In this document: one piece after another, positions 8,892 to 18,168 of the stretch
How positions within the stretch are numbered: position 1 is the first letter of the stretch
Layout: each line of letters starts with the position of its first letter
DNA from: Tieghemiomyces parasiticus
Lineage: Eukaryota; Kickxellomycota; Dimargaritomycetes; Dimargaritales; Dimargaritaceae
Assembly: GCA_027575765.1 (NCBI GenBank)
Contig: JANBPT010000613.1
Location: forward strand, 1 to 28,551
Length of the DNA: 28,551 nt
Direction: 5' to 3'
Translations under genes and position numbers: made by a program
Notes under the pieces: model-generated
What the model saw: only the letters and a program-made list of their open reading frames with translations
Told to the model about the DNA's origin: nothing
Databases searched by the model: none

Positions 8892-10895
8892 TTAGGCCGC
8901 GGTTGATATCATGCGCCCGTCCAGCACGGGTTCCAACTTGGGCCGGGTCTTGACGTACTCGTACAGCATGTTGTACATTTTGGTGATGCGGGTAGAGGGG
9001 GCGGGCGTCGCGAAGAGGTGGTCGCCGCCCTCCGTAATGAAATCAGTGGAGATGACGTTGTACGAGGCGCCTTCATCCAGTGGGACCCATTCACCGTTAC
9101 CGCTACCGTTGGAGTCGGGCGCCGAGCTTGACGATGGGGAAGAAGGTCCCGCGCTGTACGTACCGGCACCCGCTGCCAGCTGCTGCAAGGGCGTCACCGA
9201 TTGGCCGCCGCTAGCCCGGACGTAGACCTGCTTCACGGTCTTGGCGGTCGGATCGAATTCCATTTGGAGTCCGCTGTACTGGATAAACACCGTGACGGGG
9301 TTCTGATCGACCTGGTTGATTTCGGTCACGGCGCCCACCAGGACGTCGCGGATTTCCTTGCCAGTCATTTTCAGGTACACCAGGTAACTCTCATTGGGCA
9401 GGACGTTGACGAGTGAGTTGATGGTGACGTTACCCAGTCGCATGCCCATCCGCATGCCGTCGCTGTTCATAAGGGCTATCGTGGCCTCCGGGTGGTTACG
9501 GCGGCCAACCTCCAGCATGGCGTCGGTGACCATGTTACCCAACAGGCACTCGCCGGTTTTACACGGTTGCTGGGGCAGGTCAAAGGGGAGCTGGCTAATG
9601 GCGTAGCCGCCCGTGCGGTCAAAAGGTTCCCGCCACAGGGACACCTGCTTGGCAAAATAGGGGTCTTTCGGGATCTGCGTGGTCATGTGGATGGGTTGGC
9701 CTGCGAGCCAAGCGGCCTGGCCGTCCTCGGTGATCTCAAGGTCAAGGTAGCCCACATACTCGCCAAACTTCTTGGCTTGTACGATGTAGGTGGACCGGCC
9801 GTTGATGCCCACCTTGGTTGGGTAAGGCCCCTTAGAATCGGGGTCGTGCGGGTCAGGGGAGAGGTATGTGTGGCTATGGCCACCCACAATGACGGCCAGT
9901 TGACCCTCGGTCTTGAGGGCCACCTCCATGTCCTGCTTGTAGCCGTTATGACTGAGGGCGATGAATCGCTGGATACCCTTGGCGCGCAACTCTTTGATGT
10001 ACTTGTTGACCTGCGTGGCCGGGTCAAGGAACTTCACGTTGTCCCCCGGTTTGGAGATAAACTTCGTGTTGACCGTGACGAACCCCAGGATGGCCAAATT
10101 GTACTCCGGATAGATCACGTAGGGTTTGACCCATTGGTTGAGGTGTGGGGAGGCGGTCAGGTCGAGGTTGGAACAGACGACCGGGAAGTTGAGCTGGCTG
10201 AAGAAGCGGGCGAGGTGCTCAGGCCCGTCGTCGAATTCGTGGTTACCGATGGTCATGGCGTCGTAGCCCAGGCCGTTGATAAACCGGGAGGTGGAATTGC
10301 CCTTGTAGTAGCTGTAGAACAAAGTGCCTTGGAACTGGTCGCCGGCATCGAAAATCAGCGTGTCACGGTGGCCCGCGCGCAGGGCGTCAAAAACCGTCTT
10401 GATGCGTGCCATGCCACCGTAGCAGGTCCCGTCGGTGAAATCCTGCCGGATGCAGTCCGACCCGATGAAGTTGAATTCGTCTTCGTGGGCGTGGATGTCG
10501 TTAGTAAAGCCAATGCGGAGCTGCAGCGTGGTTCCGGATTTGGCACTGGCGCCCCGGGGCTGCGGTCGCGGGGACCCCGTGAACGGCAGACTGGCCGGGA
10601 TGGGTCCCGCGTAGGGTTTACTGTTATCGTACATGACATGAGACTCCGCCGTGTGGGTCACTCCCGCGGGAAGGCCCAAGTGGGTCTTCGCGCTGGCGGC
10701 CGGAGATGGACCGGCCTTCACCACCTGGACAAGGGACGGCACGTACGGTTCGTCCGCCTGGGTATTAAGCTTAATCGAGGCGGCCGGGTCACCGTTCGGT
10801 ACGGCGAGCAGCGGGGCGCCGGCATCGCGAGCACTGACGCTGGCTTGGGCCCAATAAACGGCTGCCCAGAGCACAGCGTAGGATATAACCTTCAT
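8892..10895 (-). CDS. Secreted 5'-nucleotidase / UshA-family metallophosphoesterase
   Basis: The 667-residue enzyme of the 5'-nucleotidase family hydrolyses nucleotides or related phosphates with two metal ions. The start at 10895 is chosen because it opens a signal peptide (MKVISYAVLWAAVYWAQASV); the frame is open 57 codons further up but that part lacks family character. Metal and catalytic motifs are TNDIHAH (131-137), DAGDQFQGT (183-191), GNHEFD (217-222), SHNG (315-318) and GGHSHTY (338-344). The C-terminal 5'-nucleotidase domain shows CLLGNMVTDAMLEVG, then NSDGMRMGMRLGNVT, then VYLKMTGKEIRDVL. About 100 residues separate signal peptide and catalytic domain, and a Ser/Gly-rich loop interrupts the C-terminal domain. 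No hydrophobic GPI-type tail is present (it ends DGRMISTAA), so a soluble secreted or vacuolar enzyme is inferred. It may serve extracellular nucleotide or phosphate scavenging. Confidence 0.92.
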   Translation of the reverse strand: MKVISYAVLWAAVYWAQASVSARDAGAPLLAVPNGDPAASIKLNTQADEPYVPSLVQVVKAGPSPAASAKTHLGLPAGVTHTAESHVMYDNSKPYAGPIPASLPFTGSPRPQPRGASAKSGTTLQLRIGFTNDIHAHEDEFNFIGSDCIRQDFTDGTCYGGMARIKTVFDALRAGHRDTLIFDAGDQFQGTLFYSYYKGNSTSRFINGLGYDAMTIGNHEFDDGPEHLARFFSQLNFPVVCSNLDLTASPHLNQWVKPYVIYPEYNLAILGFVTVNTKFISKPGDNVKFLDPATQVNKYIKELRAKGIQRFIALSHNGYKQDMEVALKTEGQLAVIVGGHSHTYLSPDPHDPDSKGPYPTKVGINGRSTYIVQAKKFGEYVGYLDLEITEDGQAAWLAGQPIHMTTQIPKDPYFAKQVSLWREPFDRTGGYAISQLPFDLPQQPCKTGECLLGNMVTDAMLEVGRRNHPEATIALMNSDGMRMGMRLGNVTINSLVNVLPNESYLVYLKMTGKEIRDVLVGAVTEINQVDQNPVTVFIQYSGLQMEFDPTAKTVKQVYVRASGGQSVTPLQQLAAGAGTYSAGPSSPSSSSAPDSNGSGNGEWVPLDEGASYNVISTDFITEGGDHLFATPAPSTRITKMYNMLYEYVKTRPKLEPVLDGRMISTAA

Positions 10896-13090
10896 GGTAT
10901 GTAACGAAAAAGGATGGATGTGGAGGGATACAGGGATAGAAAATGACAGTTGGTGTCGTCGGTGGTAAAGTGTCGAGTGAAGAATACCAGCCGAAGCGCG
11001 GCGGGAGCAAAGATTTGGGGCTATTAGGATAATGGGTGGCGGGTAGGACGTAAAGAGGCGCAACAAAGTGGTTGTCTAGAAATAAGGGACCGGCCGAGAG
11101 TGTCTAGCGGTAATGCAGTGGTTGGCGAAAAAAAACCAAGGTAACAGATGAGGGACTAGGGCGGGCGACGTGGTGCATTTATAACCGGCGGGGGAGGCTT
11201 AATATCACCCATGTGGGCCGCGATGAAACGGATAGCACAACAAGGATAAACGATAGATTAACACAGTCCCTCCAGAGTGCAGCCGGTGATTATTTGCAAA
11301 GCGGGTTCGTTCGAAAAGAGGGAGAGGGTGGCGCGAAGCAGTAACCACCCCCACCTGCCCCACCCTGATACAAGTACGAGAGGGGGATCTGTGGCCGGCA
11401 CCATCGGACCGCCCCCTCTGGGGGGCAGCAAGCGAAGAATGGGCGCAAGCGAGAAGGACGAGATGTTTAGCCACAGTTAGTAGCCGCAAGATGGAAATTC
11501 GTGATGGCCTGGCGTCGTACCAGCCGCGTAGTCAGAATGTCTCGGTGCAACCCCCAGCACCCACCGGCAGGGCGGCTGTACCGCACGGGCCCTATCACTC
11601 GCCCATGAACCGCGGGACGCAACAGCGTGCCTCGCTGCGGGCGCAGTGGTGATCCTTTGGCGCTGCGTGCACCAAGGTAAGGTGAATGGCCATGTCGGCA
11701 GCGACGGTAGAAGCTTTGCTGCCGTAAGTTGTAGAGTCACGGTGTCAATGATGGATCCCGGTGGAGAGGTGTGTCTCCAGCAGCCCGGCTAGGCCTCGAA
11801 GGTGGAGCGGGGTCGAGAGACCCGAATGCCCTGGGGGCAGAGCGGGTGGTTGGCCGCGAGCATTGGCTCTTTGTCGCCACCATGCCATTTCACAGCCGGA
11901 CAGAAGGGGATGGCTCGCTGTGGGTGCTAAAAATAGCCGCGTGACTGACATACCATGAATCGGGCTGTGTGACTGTAGCGGCCGTTCTTACTTCCCGCCC
12001 TGCTACGGTTGCTGTGGCAGACCCCGCTAGGCCTTGCAGGGAATTGTTTAAGCGGCCTGTGCAGGTGTTATTCGATGTTGTTGTTTCGGTTAGGGGGCCC
12101 GTCCAGGCCCGTGCGCCTCGCCCTACCCTCTCTACCCGGCGTGCGGTCGTAGCATCGACACCCAGCGAGCAGCGGCTGAGCCGGCCACCGCCCACATGCC
12201 AACTGCCGGCCAGACCCCGCAGAGTAGCTTATGCGCATTTGGGCCGCTAGGCAGCCCTTGGCCCGGCTCTCCGAGCAGCCCGGTGGGGGCGTTATCCTGT
12301 GGATTTAATGCGCAGACACGCATGTTGAAACTAACCGGTCGTTTGTAGGGCGCATCCACACAGCATAGAGGGTGCGGCAGTCGGAGCAGACAGGGTATGT
12401 GGAGTGAGGGGCGTGCGGCCAGTCCCCTCCGACCAATGAGGGCCAGGCTACCGTCGCGCTCTGCGAATTCGCACTACGTCACGGACGAGTCGCGCCCTGT
12501 ACAGGCTGAGCGCAGTATACACAGCCGGGGACTGTGGGCGGCACAGCCTTCCCGCCTGGCCTGGGCAGGCGCCTGGACAAAGAGAATCGGCAGCCAGGAA
12601 GCCGCCTGAGTCTTTCTGTTTGGGCCCAGCTGCTGGTCGGGCTTTGAAATGAGCTGAGGAGGACCTGGTGCCCGAATCCTGCCTCTGAAAGGATACCAGC
12701 CCCCCAATAGCCCTGAGGGCCGCCCCCTCTCCTTGCAGGATGCAGCATACCACGGCGGCCACAACCACCTGCGACATACCGACCGGGCCACAGGGTCTAG
12801 CCGAGGCGAAGAAGCCAGCTATGTGATAGATACTCACAACAGAGCTGGTACAGCACCGCCTGCCCCCCCCCCTACACCGGCCCCGCCCTGGCCTCACACG
12901 CCACTATTCCTAGCAGTCAAGAGTGCCAAGGGTTACCCTGGCCTTACTCAATGACCTCACAACCGCTTATCTTGCCACAGGCTCCTCATCCTCTTACACT
13001 CTTCATTACCCTGACCGTCACCGTCGTAACACCCGCGCGCTTCTTCCCCAGTTATCTCCTTTCACTTCCATCTCAATTTTGAACCCACAC
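10896..13090. other. Long GC-rich divergent intergenic region
   Basis: About 2.2 kb between the 5'-nucleotidase start (minus) and the CC2D1-like start (plus). It must hold both promoters. The frame preceding 13091 is open back to about 12923 but has no ATG, so that part is probably 5' UTR. Short ORFs on both strands (for example 12448-12897 minus) overlap one another, are of low complexity and have no family signature. No tRNA, 5S RNA or repeat was recognised. Confidence 0.5.
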
Positions 13091-15118
13091 ATGGCATATC
13101 CGGCCGGTGCAGCCACCGCCGCCCGGAACGCGCGCAATTCCCCTGCCAAGACCCCGGCATACGCTACCGTGCCCACGACGTCCACCAAAGGCACCACCCT
13201 CGGCGTACTGCCCCCGCAGGTCAGCCCGGCACCTGGGACGAAAGACCTGCCACTGAAGCCCAGCCATCGCACCTCTCGCACCACACACTTCACGCTAGAC
13301 GATGCGGAAGACCCCCTCGCCCTGCTGACGGCCGTCGAGACCCGGCTCACCGACCAGCAGCGCACGTGCACCCACGCGTCGGCGTACTACTACCAGACCA
13401 GCCAGAAGGACAAGGCCCTCGACTTCCACCGGCGCAAAAAACGGCTCGCTCAGGATGCCGCCACGGTAGCGGGCCGGCTGGCAGCTTTGGCCCAGGGCAC
13501 TTCAGGGCCCCTACCCGAATTAAACTTTGTCTTGCGCCCTGTGGCGTACGATATTGAGGAGGCCCACCTCGACCTGACCGCAGGCGAACTCGAGCTCCAA
13601 ATCATCAGGCTGTCGGGCTTGGACCACCTCGGCCCGCCAGCGGGCGGAGGTACCCGGTGGAACCCTTACTGCACGTGGGACTTGAACCTCCCTGCTGAGG
13701 CTGGATCGACCACGGCACTATCCGCCACGCTCCGGGCTACGGCTGGCAGTATTCTAGGCCGGCCCACAGGAACAGGTGGGGTGCCCACCACCGATTCTAA
13801 GGGTACCACCGCGTCCGTTAAACGAGATGAGGCCACCGGGGACTACCCCGTCCAAGCTGCGACACGAGTCCTGATTGCCCGCAACCGCGCCCTCCAGCGT
13901 TGGGCCGAGCGCCGGCGCTTGGATCTCAACCTTTACCACCATAAGGGCGTACTCTGGGGGTCCACCTGGCTGGGCCGCACCCAGATCCCTCTGGCTCGCC
14001 TGCTGACCCGTTGTGAGGTGCGAGAAACTGCGACCCTCGTGGACAAACTGCGACGGCCCCTGGCTGACGGTCAAGTCACTGTAGAGGTGGTCGTACGGTT
14101 GCGCACACCATTGGCCCTTGCCCGGCCCGTGGTGACGCGACAGGAATCGTGGATCGAGTTGGGTGAGGTGAAACCGCCCATTAACCATGACTCTGCGGTG
14201 GCTCCTCAGCCTACGCTTCCGACCGCGCCTGTGGAGACGCCCCTGGTCATGGACCCTGTGCCAGTTACTGCCGATGGGGCCCCAGAACCTTTGGACATTG
14301 CCGATCGTCATGCTGCGGGCGAAAGTGAGCAGGTTCCACCAGCACCATCAGATACGACCACGCAGCAGCAAACCGTCCCAGGGGCCGCCGGCTGTGAAGC
14401 TAGTCAAACTCTGTCTGTACCGGAGGAGCCGACCAAACCGCTAGGGGTGACAGCGGCGGAGGGAACCGAGGGGTCTCAGCGTCTAGAGACCGGGTCCCCG
14501 GTCGAATCAGCGCCCCTGACGCCGCCTCTCCCCACTACCACGAACCACGGCCCGTCATCGCTTGCGACACCACTACCACGGCCATTTCCCATCGCTCAGG
14601 CCAAGACAGTTACCAGCCCCGCCCTCACCGAGCTGTTACGGGTCGAGACTATCGTATCGAACATGGCCTTGGAATTTGAGTCCAACCTGGTCAACAATAT
14701 TCTGGCCGCCCTGGCTGTCGCCACACTGGACACTACTTCTACCGCCCATGCGACTACCATCCCCGCCGTGATTGCGGCCCTCAGCCCACAATTCCGCCAC
14801 GCCGGCCAAGCGCTACTTCAATCCCTGAGGCAGGCAGCGGACAGTGAGACGCTGGGTCAGGAGTGTGCCGACCAGCTTCAGATTCGCCTGACTGAGCTAC
14901 AGACCAAAACGCAGCTCCTCGAAACCCAAGTGGCGGTTGGTACGCTCACGTTGGCTGATTACGTCCGGGCCGTCCATGCCAGCATTGTCTCGCATAAGCA
15001 GTGGGCTATGCAGCTCAAGAAGGAGGGCGACCTGTCCGCCGCCCGATGGGCCCTCCAGCGGCTTAAGATCATGACCGAGGAGGTGCGTGAAGTTGAGGAG
15101 GCACTGGGCCCAATGTGA
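13091..15118 (+). CDS. CC2D1/Lgd-like protein with DM14 and C2 regions
   Basis: The 675-residue protein resembles CC2D1A/B (Drosophila Lgd), regulators of the ESCRT-III subunit Snf7/CHMP4 on endosomes. A DM14-like helix pair lies at about 74-130 (YYYQTSQKDKALDFHRRKKR). The C2 region at about 160-345 has LELQIIRLSGL, NPYCTWDLNLP, a loop, then RNRALQRWAERRRLDLNLYH, with HKGVLWGSTWLGRTQIPL and CEVRET before the last strand VTVEVVVRLRTPL. This is the characteristic CC2D1 C2 order. A Pro/Thr/Ser/Glu-rich linker (about 350-505) follows. The last part (about 510-675) is helical, ending AMQLKKEGDLSAARWALQRL then KIMTEEVREVEEAL, like a terminal DM14 helix. The start is the first ATG of the open frame, with G at +4. 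Animal relatives carry more DM14 copies; only one clear N-terminal copy is seen here. It is divergent from the nucleotidase gene. Confidence 0.85.
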   Translation: MAYPAGAATAARNARNSPAKTPAYATVPTTSTKGTTLGVLPPQVSPAPGTKDLPLKPSHRTSRTTHFTLDDAEDPLALLTAVETRLTDQQRTCTHASAYYYQTSQKDKALDFHRRKKRLAQDAATVAGRLAALAQGTSGPLPELNFVLRPVAYDIEEAHLDLTAGELELQIIRLSGLDHLGPPAGGGTRWNPYCTWDLNLPAEAGSTTALSATLRATAGSILGRPTGTGGVPTTDSKGTTASVKRDEATGDYPVQAATRVLIARNRALQRWAERRRLDLNLYHHKGVLWGSTWLGRTQIPLARLLTRCEVRETATLVDKLRRPLADGQVTVEVVVRLRTPLALARPVVTRQESWIELGEVKPPINHDSAVAPQPTLPTAPVETPLVMDPVPVTADGAPEPLDIADRHAAGESEQVPPAPSDTTTQQQTVPGAAGCEASQTLSVPEEPTKPLGVTAAEGTEGSQRLETGSPVESAPLTPPLPTTTNHGPSSLATPLPRPFPIAQAKTVTSPALTELLRVETIVSNMALEFESNLVNNILAALAVATLDTTSTAHATTIPAVIAALSPQFRHAGQALLQSLRQAADSETLGQECADQLQIRLTELQTKTQLLETQVAVGTLTLADYVRAVHASIVSHKQWAMQLKKEGDLSAARWALQRLKIMTEEVREVEEALGPM

Positions 15119-17091
15119 TGAGGGGTTCTGGGTTGATACAATGTTGTACATCGGTACTTGACGTATGGAATTGTATAAAATATATAACTCTACTATAGTG
15201 ATTGAGCGTCCCAACGCTGGGCTCATACCGGGGTCACTGCTAAAATCTGTTACCGACATGATCTAGAGACTAATCATTGTACCGAAGAACCATTATCGCC
15301 AAGAGTACGTGAAAAGCAAATAATAACGACAATTGATTAATTTGTCGACAATAAGTGGCCGGCCTTGATAAGGCATCCCCTCCCCGATCCATCAATGGAA
15401 ATAATCTGGTCTGTGTACCGTCCAAAACCGGAACGACATCAACTAACGACAGTGTTCCCAGGACCGAACCACGGCCTCGTATCTCGCTCCTACCACACGG
15501 TAACCCCGGCAACCCCCCCTCTTAGCATTGTCCTTACACATACCCCGCGAGAAGACTTTAACTTTCAACGTACGCCTTTACTGCCCTACCTCGTAATACT
15601 TGGGTATTAGACAGTTTGGCCGTGGTTAGCAAGTAGAGTTGGCATTGTCCTGCTTCGGATCGGAAACTACCCTCCGATTCAACATCTACGGATTCCTTTA
15701 CTGTACACCGTCCTTGTTCAAGTACCAATACCTACCCCTACGTCTCCTCTACGGCCTTAGTTTACCCACTGTCGGCATACCCAACTGTACACCCCAAAAC
15801 CCTCCTGATTTTCTCCCCAGTCTGAACCTCTGCTGTCCTGACCCCTTCGGCACTTTGTCCCATTAAAATGCGGATCAGGCTGGGTTGGATGATTCAATGC
15901 GTAGCTTCAATTAAGCAGTTTAGACAATTACATTCCATAGTTAGCGCTAAACACTTCTGGCAAGTCTCACCTATTGTGGCCTACAATCTGCTGACTCGAT
16001 AGTGTGCATCATCAGGCGGACCACTGGATCTTTCCTCCTATGTGATGTAGGGCGGGACTATAGTGACCGAGGCGATTTCTGGAAATAAGAGTATAATGAA
16101 GGGGAAAGGGTTAATAGTCGAACATTAATGTACCCCAATGACCACCAATAAGAACCATTGCCGCAAAGTTAGAGACGTAAAACAGAGGCTTCCGTGCACT
16201 GCATGCATGATCATATCCTCATCACCTTCTTGGTAATACTTCAATTAAGTGTTTCATCCTCAGCAGAAGAAAATGTGTAATGACCGGGTGGAACCACAGA
16301 GTTGCTAGCGCGGCCTGTGAATACATAGTGATGGTGTCTCAAGTGCAAGTCCAATGTTACCAGCCAAGGCAAGCTTGGCGTTATACAACCTAGACAAAGG
16401 GGCCAGGTTCATAGACAAAGGTCACCTATGTGATCAAGTGATGGTCTATACTAGCCGGCCTGGCCGTAGGTGGCTTGCATAGGACAGGGCAGTCATTCAA
16501 GATCTAATCTCATCCGTGGGCAGAAACTAGGAGGAGACTAGGGCCAACCCCGGTTCGCGGTAGTTGTCAAAATGACTGCTTTGCACCAACAGGACCTGGT
16601 TGAATCAAGTGGTAGGTCAAGTGGGTGGGGTCAGGGAATAGACAGCCGAACCATGGGGTAATCCCGGCCTAGTCGGTCCACACACATGTCATTGGCCAAG
16701 CGAATAGTAGCCAGGTTGAATGTGAAGGTCGAGTAAACAAACCGGGTCCTAACAAAGAGCAGTAGAGAAATGGCTTCGGATCTGGGTCCTATGGAATAAA
16801 AATCTCTTGAGAAAATAGTCGATAGTGTGGGGGGGGGGGTCTTCTTATCAGTCACTTTACCATGAGAGAAGCACCACCCTGGTTTGTCCCAGAAAACGAT
16901 GTGAAATCTAACTCTGCAGTCAAATGTGAAGGTTAAGGTCTAATGGGGTCGGCTGATCAAGCCACTTTTTCTTTGTTGCTTTTATAACCCAACTTTCCTA
17001 AATCAGTAGTACTATGGGAGGTGAGGTCGGGGTGGGCAGCAGCCACGACCCCCAGCCATCTGTTTTGTTGCCCTTACGCCCTCACTATCTC

Positions 17092-17097
17092 TATAAA
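17092..17097 (+). promoter_or_regulatory. TATA box of the small orphan gene
   Basis: TATAAA within CTATAAAAAAGG, about 205 bases before the ATG at 17303, followed by a pyrimidine-rich leader. Confidence 0.45.
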
Positions 17098-17163
17098 AAA
17101 GGATCCAAGTTCTGCTGCCAGTGGTCAAAATTCATACCCTTTCTTTTCTTAAGCCTTGCTTGA

Positions 17164-17256
17164 GTATGGTACGCCGTGCCCTACCACTGAGTTTGTCGAC
17201 CTCTCGTTATAATCGTTTCCCCTATAATTTCCCATTGTTTTCTTTATCTGTTTCAG
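17164..17256 (+). other. Possible 5'-UTR intron upstream of the small orphan gene
   Basis: A good acceptor (a pyrimidine tract ending TTTCAG at 17256) follows a candidate donor GTATGG at 17164. Splicing would remove an upstream ATG at 17166 that otherwise opens a 35-codon uORF (17166-17273). The donor is only moderate, so this is tentative. Confidence 0.3.
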
Positions 17257-17302
17257 CTATCTCTCGACAGTAAGCCAATATCTTACCCAATTCAGCGGAG
17301 CA

Positions 17303-17773
17303 ATGTCTTACATGGATCATTCGATTAACCACCATCAGGAACTCCTGATTGATTGCTGCGCCAACCTAAACGCTACGATGAAAATGGTGGCTGAGAAGGG
17401 TAGTGGCATCACTACAATCACCGTGGTCCTTAACGGGCCGATAACAAGAACGAATTATACAAAGCTTTGCGAAATATCCCAGCGTCTTCATAATATCCAC
17501 ACTATAAGACTGATTTGGAACATCGGCTGCAACAGGGGTCCCGGTAATTTCCCTCTCGCTAACCTTCTGAAGAGGGCCGCGACCATAACCGTGGAAGTTT
17601 ATGAAGGCTATGGGGATTTAGTCCTCAACTATAACCTTCTTTATTACCTCTTCCCGCGCAAGAGCCAACTAGCATGTCTGGTTTTTGGAAATGGGGTCAG
17701 AAAAGACCTTGTTATCCGCTCGGCCCTCATTGACCGATTCCCCAGACTTAAAGAAATAGTGTTCCTAAATTAA
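17303..17773 (+). CDS. Small LRR-like orphan protein (156 aa)
   Basis: I do not recognise the family. The 156-residue protein starts MSYMDHSINHHQ and ends LKEIVFLN. It alternates short beta-like and helical segments with regular Leu/Ile (ITTITVVLNG, LHNIHTIRLIW, LKRAATITVEVYE, SQLACLVFGNG, FPRLKEIVFLN). This suggests a degenerate leucine-rich-repeat (RNI-like) fold as found in fungal F-box/LRR families, without a visible F-box. No signal peptide or membrane segment is seen. The ATG follows a TATA box and a leader with a possible intron. The double stop TAA TAA overlaps AATAAA at 17772-17777. The last 38 codons plus flank are the first copy of the tandem array that continues to 18168. Codon use is more AT-rich than in the housekeeping genes. 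It may be a young or fast-evolving gene. Confidence 0.6.
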   Translation: MSYMDHSINHHQELLIDCCANLNATMKMVAEKGSGITTITVVLNGPITRTNYTKLCEISQRLHNIHTIRLIWNIGCNRGPGNFPLANLLKRAATITVEVYEGYGDLVLNYNLLYYLFPRKSQLACLVFGNGVRKDLVIRSALIDRFPRLKEIVFLN

Positions 17774-17777
17774 TAAA
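17772..17777 (+). terminator. AATAAA overlapping the double stop of the orphan gene
   Basis: TAATAAAC places AATAAA across the stop codons. Copy 2 keeps it (17940-17945). Copy 3 has lost it there but has AATAAA 18126-18131 further on. The true signal could be any of these. Confidence 0.35.
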
Positions 17778-17839
17778 CAATTTCCAACTTATACATACAC
17801 TTTGTCATAAAAACCAATATGCCACGTAAGAGTCGAATA

Positions 17840-17944
17840 GCATCTCTCGTTATTGGAAATGGGGTCAGAAAAGACCTTATTATCCGCTCGGCGCTCGTTG
17901 ACCAATGCCCCAGACTTGAAGAGGTAGTATTCCTCACTAAATAA
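17840..17944 (+). pseudogene. Duplicated 3' coding fragment, copy 2 of array
   Basis: A fragment homologous to residues 120-156 of the 17303 gene, read RIASLVIGNGVRKD to EEVVFLTK and then TAA. An ATG at 17819 gives this copy its own 41-codon frame. It has no upstream gene body of its own, so it is best read as a partial gene copy, unless it serves as an alternative 3' exon. Confidence 0.5.
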
Positions 17945-17992
17945 ACAATTTTTAACTTAAACATACACTTGGTCATAAAAACCAATATACCA

Positions 17993-18109
17993 CGTCAGAG
18001 TCAAATAACGTCTCTCGTTATTGGAAAAGGGGTCAGAAAAGACTTTGTTATCCGCTCGGCGCTCATTGACCGATGCCCCAGACTTAAAGAGGTAGTATTC
18101 CTCAATTAA
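17993..18109 (+). pseudogene. Duplicated 3' coding fragment, copy 3 of array
   Basis: A fragment reading SQITSLVIGKGVRKD to KEVVFLN and then TAA TAA, homologous to the end of the 17303 gene. No in-frame ATG is present at the place where copy 2 has one. The reading frame itself is unbroken. Confidence 0.5.
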
Positions 18110-18168
18110 TAACTAATTTTGAACCAATAAATACACTTTCTCATAAAAACTGATAAACCACGTAAACT

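Larger units (their letters stand above)
15119..17302. other. AT-richer gene-poor region upstream of small orphan gene
   Basis: About 2.2 kb without a credible gene. Base composition is visibly more AT-rich than the coding part to the left. Poly-G occurs at about 16829-16838. A short imperfect direct repeat (TCAAGTGG type) lies near 16605-16632. The right end contains the promoter of the gene at 17303. No transposon ends, target duplications or domain-bearing ORF were recognised. Confidence 0.5.
17657..18168 (+). repeat. 168-bp tandem array, three copies plus a stub, from a gene's 3' end
   Basis: Three copies start at CGYAAGAG-like words at 17657, 17825 and 17993. A fourth stub CGTAAAC at 18161 then diverges. 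The period is exactly 168 bases at two separate anchors: GGTCAGAAAAGAC at 17695, 17863 and 18031, and CATAAAAAC at 17806, 17974 and 18142. Each unit contains the last 38 or so codons of the 17303 gene, its stop and about 50 bases of 3' flank. Copies 2 and 3 share differences from copy 1 (a Cys codon for Phe, GAGGTAGTATTC for GAAATAGTGTTC), suggesting copy 1 to 2 to 3 growth. 168 is a multiple of three, so the same frame continues through stops. Confidence 0.9.

Noticed and set aside
9492..10904. 470-codon plus-strand ORF
   Set aside because: It lies entirely antisense to the well-supported 5'-nucleotidase gene and is an antisense shadow of its codon bias.
10896..11066. 57-codon N-terminal extension of the 5'-nucleotidase
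   Set aside because: The ATG at 10895 begins a normal signal peptide; the extension would bury it.
12448..12897. Minus-strand ORF of 149 codons
   Set aside because: Low-complexity Arg/Cys/Gly-rich product, overlapping two other frames, with no domain.
12923..13090. Extension of the CC2D1-like frame to 12923
   Set aside because: The codon at 12923 is GTG and no ATG occurs in the extension; a eukaryotic start at 13091 is more likely.
16820..16845. Poly-G run as a possible functional element
   Set aside because: Similar C or G homopolymers occur at several other places (1721, 6067, 7383), so it is ordinary simple sequence.
17270..17338. Candidate 69-base intron (GTAAGC to CAG) removing the start codon at 17303
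   Set aside because: The upstream frame that would join in phase meets a stop before any ATG, so the unspliced start at 17303 is preferred.
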